Assembly (NCBI GenBank): GCA_019677205.1
Contig: JAAMXY010001437.1
Coordinates: forward strand, 1 to 28,720
Source of the DNA: Pinguiococcus pyrenoidosus
Lineage: Eukaryota > Sar > Pinguiophyceae > Pinguiochrysidales > Pinguiochrysidaceae
Length of the DNA: 28,720 nt
Direction: 5' to 3'
The position numbers and the translations under genes were made by a program. How positions within the stretch are numbered: the stretch's first letter is position 1; every line of letters begins with the position of its first letter. Below, piece after piece: positions 17,606-26,200 of this stretch. The notes beneath the pieces were generated by a model. That model was given only the letters and a program-made list of their open reading frames with translations. It did not search any database and was not told the origin of the DNA.

Positions 17606-19168
17606 TCACATACGAACTCCAATTATGTCGAGAACCTCTGACAGCGACGAGACAAAGTGATCGACTAGATCGGATCCCTCCAGCAGCTTGCTTCCTGGTG
17701 TTCGGATGAGGATCGTACGGCACCCCGCGAGCCTTCCACACTTCATGTCATCCTCGTGATCTCCGCAGAAAATGACTTCATCAGGTAGACACCTCCACTC
17801 GCGGCAAACATGCTGCGCAACTCGGGGATCAGGCTTGTTATAGGGGAAATTCCGAGAGAGCCGAGGATCGAACACATCCTCCCGTCCTGAGAACCCGGCC
17901 GCGTCGAGGAAGTGCTCTACCGCAGCGTCCATATTTCTAGTTGAGATGGCCAACCGCACGCGAGACTTGCTCAGGCTCCCAATGGCACGAGTAAGATCCG
18001 GCTGCAACTTCATGTTCGCCAGGCCTTCGCGCTCCTCTTCTTCGATGATCCGCATCGCCTCGACCTGCTCCTCTTCGGATCGCTTCTTAATCGTCGCCAG
18101 GATGTCTTCCCCCGGCTTCAGGCCCAGGCGGGATCGCATGCGCGCAAAATCAATCTGCCCAGGCAGCGTAAGGGTGCCGTCCATGTCAAAGATGATCCCT
18201 CGAATGCCGATGGCCTTTCCCACATCAGCCTCGTTTACGTAGCGGAGTGCTCTCAGCCCACCGGGGGGGCTGAGAAGGTCCGGTGCGCTTTGTATGATCT
18301 GCAGCTCTGCGGCGCTTACTTCATGCGTTCGCCGAATGACCGCCACCATCGTCGAGCAGGCGTCCTCAAGCGCCCGGGGAAGATCGTCGCCGGAGGTATG
18401 GAAGTGGGAGAGCAAGAGGGCCGCGAAGAGATCTCCGCAGCCGACGTAGTTCCCTTCGACCTTCGGGATGGCGATAGTGTACCTGCGGATGGATTCCGGC
18501 CCCTCCCGGGCGTCGCTGGCGAACATTGTGATGCGCTTTCCGTCGCTGTTGCTGTCCTGGAGATCCAGGCTGGTGATGACAGCGATGGGGACGCCCTTGG
18601 CATGGAGCACGTCGCAGGCTGCCACGGCATCTTGCATGCTCTCGATCCGTATCCCGCTCAGGATCTCCGCCTCGAACTGGTTGGGCGTGATGATCGTCGC
18701 CAGCGGCAGCAGCAGCTCCTGGTACACTGGCACGTTCTCCTCCGGGACATACAGCCGTCCGTGGTCCCCAAGCACCGGGTCCACCAGGACAACCAGGGTG
18801 TCTCGGATGGCCTTGATCTCCGTCACGAAGGTGGCCAGGCGTCGCAGAAGCTCGGCGCCGCGGGCGTATCCCGTCAGCACGTGCGTGTAGTCCTTCAGGA
18901 AGTCGTTGGCTCTCATGGCGTCAATGACCTCTTGAAACTGCTCGGGCTCCATCACGCTGCCCTTGAGCTGCTTGTAGCCGGGCCGGTTGCTGAAGTGCAC
19001 CGTGAGCAGCGGGTCCACCTCCAGGCCCAGGAGCTGCATGGGGAACACGGCGGCCTTGTTCCCGACGTTTCCCCGGACCGTGTGACTCTGGACGCTGAGG
19101 ACGCGAGCACAGCTCGCGAGGCGCACACCAGCCACCGCCATGGCCACCACGACGCAGCTGCGGACCAT
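17606..19168 (-). CDS. Fusion: pyridoxal kinase + HAD phosphatase
   Basis: Single exon, 520 aa from ATG 19168 (a second ATG is at 19141). Residues 22-295 are a PDXK/PdxK pyridoxal kinase, which makes pyridoxal 5'-phosphate from pyridoxal and ATP: RVLSVQSHTVRGNVGNKAA, VLTGYARG, VDPVLGD, ITPNQFEAE and the anion-hole motif GCGDLFAA with catalytic D246 (usually GTGD; the Thr is Cys here). Residues about 324-515 are a HAD hydrolase: motif I DMDGTL (D328, D330), motif II ISTRN (S409), motif III Lys in NKPDP (K445) and motif IV GDHEDD. All key residues are present, so both halves look active. The HAD half, with DMDGTLTLPGQIDF, resembles plant plastid-type HAD proteins. Residues 1-21 are hydrophobic and may be a targeting peptide; upstream the frame stays open to 19507 without an ATG. 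The HAD substrate is unknown; PLP is the obvious candidate. Confidence 0.92.
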   Translation of the reverse strand: MVRSCVVVAMAVAGVRLASCARVLSVQSHTVRGNVGNKAAVFPMQLLGLEVDPLLTVHFSNRPGYKQLKGSVMEPEQFQEVIDAMRANDFLKDYTHVLTGYARGAELLRRLATFVTEIKAIRDTLVVLVDPVLGDHGRLYVPEENVPVYQELLLPLATIITPNQFEAEILSGIRIESMQDAVAACDVLHAKGVPIAVITSLDLQDSNSDGKRITMFASDAREGPESIRRYTIAIPKVEGNYVGCGDLFAALLLSHFHTSGDDLPRALEDACSTMVAVIRRTHEVSAAELQIIQSAPDLLSPPGGLRALRYVNEADVGKAIGIRGIIFDMDGTLTLPGQIDFARMRSRLGLKPGEDILATIKKRSEEEQVEAMRIIEEEEREGLANMKLQPDLTRAIGSLSKSRVRLAISTRNMDAAVEHFLDAAGFSGREDVFDPRLSRNFPYNKPDPRVAQHVCREWRCLPDEVIFCGDHEDDMKCGRLAGCRTILIRTPGSKLLEGSDLVDHFVSSLSEVLDIIGVRM

Positions 19169-19506
19169 GCGAGGCTGGGGGGCAGCAACGCCCCGAAAAG
19201 CCGCCGCTGGCGTTGGACGCGTGGCGTTCCTGGCCGAGGTCGCACTAGCGGGCGTGCGGAGCAACGACGTCAGTGTCCGAGCCCCTACCCTTGCTCGAGT
19301 CTCCCGCCGCCGGCAGTTGCCTTGAGCAGGAATGGGCAAGCGGGATGCTATTCGTCTTCGGTCGCCGTCGGTTACCCTTGGTGGTCGTCGGGGTGCAAGT
19401 GACGGGCTGCGGGCGGGGCGTCGAGAGGCATCAAAAACGGGAGTTGCGTGTTCTTGCTCTCGTGCTGCGGGCCCCGGCGTCAGCGGCTTCCGACAGCCTC
19501 GAGCCA
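19169..19506. other. 338-bp region between kinase-HAD and OST3/6 genes
   Basis: It lies upstream of the kinase-HAD gene and just after the OST3/6 stop on the same strand, so it holds the 3' UTR of OST3/6 and the promoter and 5' UTR of the kinase-HAD gene. The kinase reading frame is open all the way and encodes an R/S/T/A-rich segment resembling a transit peptide, but it has no ATG, so it would need an upstream exon to be translated. No other feature is seen. Confidence 0.5.
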
Positions 19507-20816
19507 CTAGAGCAGCCCGGTGTACTCGCGCACGAGTCTCTTCAAGTACGACAGGACGATCGCGTCGAACTTCTTCAGGACGGCCGAGAACGTGGGTGCT
19601 TGGAACAAGCCGTAGTAGGAGGCCTTGATCAGCCGCCGTATCAAGCCCGCGGACTTCTTTAGCTTCCCCGGTGCCACGAAAAGCTGCCGCATTTGAGGCG
19701 GAAGCGTGTCAACGATGCGATACCACCGCGTCTTCAGCGTGTAGAGCTGGAACAACTTGCCGAGGAGCACGCAAAGGAGGGCCATCAGCAAGGTGGTCAG
19801 GACAACCCGCACGGCGCCAAGAAAGGCTGTCCAGATCCAGACTTTGGAGGAGTCCACCGACACATTCCGCGCCACAGACACGGCCGCAACGACGGTCGCC
19901 GCAATCGCGAAGGACAGGCCCGCAACGGCAAGTCCCTCGAGCACGAACTGGTCCCTCGAGCCCGTCGAGAACACCGTCGGTCCGGGCTGGGAGAACTCGT
20001 TGTAGAGGGCCGTCCCCCGAATGATGCACGACACCGATCCTGAGACCCCAAACGCGTAGATGAGGAAGCTCGCGATCATCCAGATCCACTTCTGTCGGAC
20101 GAACGCCACGGCGCGATCGAACCGATCGTCCACGAAGTGCGAAACAGTTGCCATGAGAATCGTCACCAACGCGATGATCGCGAAGGAGAAGGTCGCGTCG
20201 CCTCGGATCTTCAGCTTCACCCCGAAGACCTCTCCCACTTTGGCCGCAAAGGACTGGCCAGAGATCGCCTGGTAGTCCTCGTAGCGAAACATGTCATCCG
20301 CTCCGGCCACGGGGTCGCCCTTGCTCTCCTGCGGCGGCACCATGAAGGTGTGGGGGGCCCGGGTGATGCTGTAGCGCCCCAGGATCGGACGGTTCAGATC
20401 CACATCCACGACACAGAAGTAGAAGGCAGCCCTCTGGCCCCTGAGGCTCTGCTGATACGCCCTCGACGCCTTCCTCATGGCCTGCAGAACGACGGGTGCA
20501 AAGCTCATTCCAGCGCGATCTTCCGGTGCAGATGAAGACAGTCCCACACAAGACGTACCTCCCCTGCCTTGAGGCAGGCAACGCAGTTGTACTGGGGCGC
20601 TTGAGCCGTGAACAGGAGAACAAGGCCGAAGTCGCGCTTCTTCAGCACAATGTCCATGAACATGTCCGTCGAGAACTCCACGATGCCGTCGCCGTCCATC
20701 GCGCTGTCCATCTGCCGCCGCCTCTTCTGCATGGCCTTCTCCCCGCTGCTCTTCGCCGCCTCCGAGACCAAGGCGCCCAGGAGGAGAAGCACCACCGTCA
20801 GCTGTACGGCCCTCAT
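19507..20816 (-). CDS. OST3/OST6 (MagT1/TUSC3) subunit of oligosaccharyltransferase
   Basis: Two exons, 20816-20559 and 20481-19507, with a 77-bp phase-0 GT-AG intron, encode 410 aa. Residues 1-21 are a signal peptide (QLTVVLLLLGALVSEA). A luminal thioredoxin-like domain follows, with the redox motif C78-V-A-C81 (LFTAQAPQYNCVACLKA) and VVDVDLNRPILGRYSI...APHTFMVPP. The family binds partly folded substrates through mixed disulfides so that N-glycosylation can proceed. Four membrane helices follow, with the conserved SGSVSCIIRGTALYNEF loop matching MagT1 SGQMWNHIRG. The intron falls 5 residues after the CxxC. After the fourth helix there are about 80 extra residues (from KLFQLYTLKTRWYRI) with amphipathic basic helices not found in animal or yeast OST3. 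OST3 versus OST6 cannot be separated by eye. Confidence 0.93.
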
Positions 20817-20832
20817 GATCACGGGAGAGCGC

Positions 20833-20862
20833 TGAGGCGTTGAGGCCTTGAGGCGTTGAGGC
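20833..20862. repeat. 8-bp tandem repeat TGAGGCGT, about 3.75 copies
   Basis: Units TGAGGCGT, TGAGGCCT and TGAGGCGT, then a partial TGAGGC, just upstream of the OST3/6 start codon, probably within its 5' UTR. Confidence 0.8.
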
Positions 20863-21004
20863 AACACGAAGCCGCCGAAGCAGTGGGGTACGCCGCACTT
20901 TTGTCCCTGGCAGCTGCTCGCTATCAAAGCTCACGCAAGCACTGATTCCGATGCCGCGAGAGAGCGGCGTCGGTGGCACCCAGATGCGCCACCGGAGAAG
21001 TGGG

Positions 21005-21027
21005 GAGAGAGAGAGAGAGAGAGAGAG
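21005..21027. repeat. (GA)n microsatellite
   Basis: About 11 GA dinucleotides between the OST3/6 and ERGIC3 starts. GA tracts can bind GAGA-type factors in other eukaryotes; here it may be a plain microsatellite. Confidence 0.9.
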
Positions 21028-21176
21028 GGAGACAAAGAGGTTTGCAGGGCGCTCGTCCCCACTCATCTTGATCAGCTGATCGGCGCTTCCCGGATCTCCG
21101 ATCTGCCGCGCCAGCCGGCCTGGCTTCGAGCTGCTATAGGATTGGCTAGGAAGCGCCTTTGGGGGCGCGTGGGGGG

Positions 21177-22544
21177 ATGTCGGCCTCCAAGCAGTCTGCG
21201 GACGGCCTTTGGGCGCAGCTGCGGCGCTTCGACGCCCATCCCAAAGCGCTGGAAGACTTCCGTGTGCACACGCGCTATGGAGGCGTCGGTGCGTGGTGTC
21301 TCTGAGGCGTTGCCAAGACTTCTCTGGCGCTCACAGCGTGTCCGCACAGTGTCTCTGGTGGCCATAGCGCTGATGCTGCTTCTCAGCGCGAGTGAGCTGA
21401 GATACACGATGCAAAGAGACCTGGTGGACAGGTACGAGTGCGGAGGGAGCGCGCAGGAGCCGGCGCGGCGCGTGCGCTTTGGAGCTTCGAGCTGTGACGC
21501 GTTGCTCGCCATGCTTGGCCCATCATCCCCAGGCTCTTCGTGAACAGCACCCGCAAGCAGGAGCTGGCGATCAATTTCGACATCACTTTCCCGAAGATTC
21601 ACTGCAGCCTGATCGGCGTGGACGTGAACGACCAGATCGGCAACCCACAGGACGGCGTCAAGAAGTCGGTCAACAAGCGGAGCCTCTCGAGCAGCGGCGA
21701 GGTCATTGGAGAGGTGCTGCATGAAGACACCAAGACGCTGGAGCACGAGTCGGAGTTTGCCGGCGAAGGAGGCGACGGGGACGCGGAGTTGCAGGACGGC
21801 AAGGGAGCCGGCGAGAAGGCTCAGTCGAACTGCGGGGACTGCTACGGAGCCGGTGAGGAGGGGCAGTGCTGCAACACCTGTGACGACGTTCGATTGGCGT
21901 ACCAGAGGCGCGGGTGGAGCTTCGACCCCGCCTCGGCGGTGCAGTGCAAGAGCGAGGAGTTCCAAATGCTGGAGCTACAGAAGTCGGGCCAGGGCTGCCG
22001 CCTGAAAGGCGAGGTGGAAGTGACGAGCGTCGCGGGCAACTTTCACTTTGCGCCCGCTGAGCGCCTGAAGTCGAGCCACCGCAACCAAGCGGAGGCCCTG
22101 AAGTTCACATTCCAGCAGTTCAACGTTAGCCACACCATTCACAAGCTGTCCTTCGGTCGGGAGTTCCCGGGCATCCGAGACCCCCTGGATGACCACAGCA
22201 AAGTCATCACCGACGGATACGGCATGTACCAGTACTTCGTCAAGGTGGTCCCGACAACGTACAGGTACCTCAACGATGAGCACGAGCCCATCGTGAGCAA
22301 CCAGTACAGCGTCACCGAGCATCTGCGCCACGTTACTCCTGGCTCGGACCGGGGGCTGCCCGGGGTGTTCTTCTTCTACGACATCTCCCCGATACACGCG
22401 ATCTTCGAGGAGCGCAGGCGGCGAGGGTGGTCACAGTTCTTCACCAGCATCTTCGCCATCTGTGGTGGCCTTTTCGTGTGCCTGGGATTCGTCAATGACT
22501 TCCTCCACAGCGCCACGAAAAGGCGGCGACCTTCACCGACGTAG
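21177..22544 (+). CDS. ERGIC3: ERGIC3 / Erv46-type cargo receptor of ER-Golgi vesicles
   Basis: Three exons, 21177-21288, 21350-21431 and 21533-22544, encode 401 aa. The introns (61 and 101 bp) are GT-AG, phase 1 and phase 2. The protein cycles between ER and Golgi in COPI/COPII vesicles and retrieves or sorts cargo. Exon 1 gives the cytosolic start LRRFDAHPKALEDFRVHT; the first membrane helix is VSLVAIALMLLLSASEL (about 38-54). The luminal domain shows ELAINFDITFPKIHC, the cysteine block NCGDCYGAG...CCNTCDDVRLAYQRRGW, VAGNFHFAP, LSFGREFPGI, QYFVKVVPT, NQYSVTEH and GVFFFYDISPI. The second helix is FFTSIFAICGGLFVCLGFV, followed by a short basic tail. All match Erv46/ERGIC3 and not Erv41, as the CxxC-type loop is present. 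An acidic Gly/Asp-rich insert precedes the cysteine block. No retrieval motif is obvious at the C-terminus (KRRRPSPT). Confidence 0.95.
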
Positions 22545-23221
22545 AGCATCGGCAGCAAAATGATCTCGCTTCCTTTTGACAAGGTGCTGCGTGCGTTCCC
22601 CTTCTCCCTTCTCACTTCTCATCGTGGCAAAGGGATCGGTGGAGGGGTGCAGGGATGCTGGAGAAGGTCAAGGCTCCGGAAGACTGACAGGAGAATCGGA
22701 GTTGAGACGTTGAGCGCCGCCGCGCTTGCGGAAAAAGGACCGCAAAACCAGAAATCACACATTAAACGTTTCGAAACTCCCCGATTCTCCGGGACCAACC
22801 GCGTCCGAGATCATTTTAAATTATTTTCTACTCAATACCATTCTAAACTATAATATTTTGAATATTTCCATTAAGTTCCTTTATTATAGCATACTAAAAA
22901 ACTTGGGAATTATTTCAAATGATGCCCTTTGGGGCTGGAACAAGCGCGGCGCGGGATGAAGGCCGCGCATCGCTTTGGGCGGCACTACGACTGCGCGCTT
23001 CTTCGTGTGCGGCCAGTGCTCCCTCTGAGGAACGCGAAAGCACAAGGCTGCTCCACTCTGTGGGCTCCGCTGCTCCTTCTGGGTGGGAGCCGCAGTGACG
23101 GGTGGACGGAGCTCAGCTCTTGAAAGATACGAGAGACGAGGCTTCCGTCGGAGGATTGGAGCCGCTCATTCGAGGCACTCAATCGCCGGCATCGCGGCTG
23201 CATCGACGCTGCAGAGGATCC
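22545..23221. other. 677-bp region between ERGIC3 and TPR, with an AT-rich island
   Basis: It holds the ERGIC3 3' UTR and the TPR promoter. Positions about 22811-22920 are mostly A and T, in sharp contrast to the GC-rich neighbourhood, with stacked TTATT, TAATATTTTG and TTTATTATAG words. A perfect palindrome GTTTCGAAAC is at 22768-22777. No ORF in it is credible. The AT island may be a promoter or nucleosome-free region, or an old insertion. Confidence 0.6.
22768..22777. repeat. 10-bp perfect palindrome GTTTCGAAAC
   Basis: It lies in the TPR upstream region, about 450 bp before the start codon. The related CGTTTCGAAA also occurs near 9719 upstream of the CPBP gene. Possible regulatory word, weakly supported. 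Confidence 0.4.
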
Positions 23222-26200
23222 ATGGCAGAGGAGGACATTGAGGAGCGCTTCTCCGCTCTGGAACAGCAGTATGTGGCGCTCACGAGGGAGAGCACAACCA
23301 TCAAAGCGACGGCGGCGGCGACATCCGCGGAAAATGACCAGCTGAAGTCAGAAGTCGAGCGACTGAAGAAGCAGCTTGAGGAGAACGCGACGTCTCAATC
23401 AAGTAGCGAAGCGCTGCTCCGCGAGAAGGATGACATGATCGCCCGCCTTCGTGGCGATGCGGCAAGCTCCGTGGAGCGCGCTGATCGAAGCGCGTCGGAG
23501 GTCGACAGGCTGAAAGACGAGCTCTCGGACAACCTGCGAGCGGCACGGGAGATGTCTCGCACCCTTGCGAAAGCGCGTGACGAGGTGGCTCAGAAGGAGG
23601 CGAAGATCGTGGAGCTCAAGCTTGAGCAAGAGCGGGCTTTGAAGTCCAAGGAATCCGTCGAGAAGCACAACGCCTGGCTTGAAGAAGAGCTCAAGCTCAA
23701 GACCGAGGAGCTCCTGTCCTTGCGCCGTCGCGGAGCAGCGGAGCGCATCGAGCTCCAGACGAAGACGACAGAAGCGCAAGCGGAAGCCAGTTTGAACATA
23801 GCCAACCTGAAGACCGCCAAGGAGGAGATCCAGAAGCTCAATGCGCTCGTGGAGAAGGAACGGCAAGCGCTTCTCGACGCCCAGAACGAGAACACCACCG
23901 CGCAGCAGAAGTTCGATGCGGAGCTCCGCGCTCAGACGAGATTTGCTGAGCTACACAAGGAGCGGGCTTTGGATGCGGAGCGAAGCCTCGAACGGGAGCA
24001 GGAGCTCACGCAAAGCCTGCAGGGGCAGCTTGCGCACCAGAGCGAAAGGCTGCGAAGTGAAATCAACGAGCTGCTGGAACGGCATGAGGCGGAACTGGAC
24101 AAGCAGAAAGCGGACGCTTCTGCTGCGATCAAGCAGCTAGAAGAGGCGTTGAACAAGGCCAAGGAGGAGCGCGCCGCGGAGGAAGAGTCGCGACAGATGG
24201 CGCTGAGCGCGAACGTCCTCGACACCGGTTTGCAAATCACCAACACGGGAATGAACATCACCGAGGTGTACGAGAACTACGAGAGGAAATCCAGAGAGTG
24301 TGATCAGTACAAGGCCGAGAAGGAGCGACTGGAGATCTACCTTTCCCGAATCCTGAAGGATATCGAAGAGAAGGCGCCCGTGCTTGCTGCTCAGAAGCGG
24401 GAGTACCAGCGTGTCCTGCAGAGCTATGGGCACCTGACTACGCGGTACGAAGAGGCCTGCAAGGAGCTTGAGGAGGTCCGAAGCGAGGCCATGGCCGCAG
24501 CGGACGAAACGGATCGTCTCCGGGAAGAGAACGGTGCGCTCCAGCAGGAAGTCCAGGATGTGTCCGCGCAACTACGCGCGATGCTCCAGAAGGAGATGGG
24601 AGGTGGCGCTGCCGTCATTCCCGACACCACCCCGGCGACTGATTTCGTGCGCAACAGCGAAGAGACCATCTCCGAGCATCTGGTCAGGTTCAGCAGCGTG
24701 GAAGAGCTGCAGAAGAAGAATGCGCAGCTTCTCCGGGTGGTTCGCAAGCTAAGCCGCCGCGTCGAAGAAGAGGATACGCTCGCTTTGAGCGAGTCGCGAA
24801 TCGAGCATCAAGCTGCGCTGAAGCAAGCCCTCAAGCGGCTTGAAGAGCTCCGCACGGCACGCTCGAGGCAGGAGGAAATGATGACCGTCATCGTCCAGCA
24901 ACGCGACATGTACCGCGTGCTGCTAGCTCAAGCGGACGCTCGCTACGCGTCCGCTTCCCCCAAGAAAACGTTGAGCGCATCTGCAAGCCCGGCAGAAGCG
25001 TCGCTTGCGACGGCTGCCATGCTTCCAACCACGGGCACGGAGGGCCTCGAGACGGAGCTGGAGCAACTCCGAGACCAAGTCACCGCCAGCAAGGAAGCTG
25101 CGCGCATCCAGGGAGAAACGGCTGACCGTATGCGACAGGTGCGTCATGGCCGCCATGCCGAATGGGCGCTCCGGAAAAGAAGCTGGTCGCGTGTGCCGAG
25201 AGAACTGGCAGCTTGATCGCAAACCCAACAGCTCTCTTTGACTGCGTATGAAGTGAGGGTTTAGAGTATTGCGAATAGAAACCTCTGATGCTTTTCCCCG
25301 GGGTCCTCGGCGAACCGACCGGGACCGCGAATTAATGGTCGGAAACAAGCGTGCTTCGTCTGACGAGTCGTTCTGTGCTTCAAATTCTCACAGGAGGCCA
25401 GTCAAGCCCGGGCTGAAGCTGCGCGGGCTACATCCTCCGTGGCTTTCGAAAAGGATCGCAACGAGCGCCTCAGCCAGATGGTGGATAGCCTCCAGTCGGA
25501 GAATCAGCGCACTCAGCATCGGGTGGCGGAGCTGCAAGGGCTTCTGGTCGCTCAGCAGAAGGCGATGGCGGACAAGGACACGGAGACGCTGGACGTCAAG
25601 GCCCGCATGAAGCGCGTCGAGGCCAGTCTCCGACGCGCAGAGACCGACAAGGAGATTGCAGATGCCTCAGAGAAGCGCGCCCTCAGCGAGTGTGCGTCGC
25701 TGCGAGCGGAGAATCAGCGTCTCAACGGATTGCTGGAGAGCATCCAGCGAATTGAAGCCGGTCTCGCCGCGAAGAATTCCGAAGACTTTGCTCACCTTGA
25801 GAAGGCCAAGGAAGGCCTCGAAGGAGAAGTGGCTGCCGTGAAGAAAGAGCTTCGGTCAGCGCAGGAGACTTCTGCTGCGGCTCTCAAGCAGGCTCGAGAT
25901 GAGATGGCTGAGACGAGGTCGATTGTCGATGAGAAGGAGCAGCACCTCACGAAGATGCGCAAGATCGCCACGTCCATGCGGGAGAAGCTGGCGGCAGCTG
26001 AGGAGCGCTCGAAAGTGCTACAGGGCCAGCTCGAGTCCAGTCACAAGAGACTGGATGCCCTGGCAGCTGGCTCCAACGCAAGCTCGGTGCTCAGCGCGGA
26101 CCTGGCGCAGAAGGAGCTTGCTCTCGCCGACGTCGAGAAGCAGCTTCAGGCCGCGGTGGCAAGTGCGGAGGAAGCGCAGCGTCATGTCGAGCAGTACAAG

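Larger units (their letters stand above)
20817..21176. promoter_or_regulatory. Divergent promoter region OST3/6 - ERGIC3
   Basis: These 360 bp separate head-to-head start codons of two secretory-pathway genes. It contains a TGAGGCGT-type 8-bp repeat (20833-20862) near the OST3/6 start and a (GA)n microsatellite (21005-21027). No TATA box is seen. A common regulator of ER genes could act here, but nothing shows it directly. Confidence 0.6.

Noticed and set aside
18290..19402. 370-codon plus-strand frame
   Set aside because: Antisense to the kinase-HAD gene and made of codon-complement bias; no recognisable protein.
19507..21066. Single 519-codon reading of OST3/6
   Set aside because: It loses the signal peptide and CxxC and has a non-family N-terminus; splicing at 20558/20482 restores the complete thioredoxin-like domain.
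23102..25216. TPR reading that starts at GTG 23102 and stops at 25216
   Set aside because: No ATG before 23222, and the stop lies in an intron; joining 25138 to 25394 continues the coiled coil in phase.
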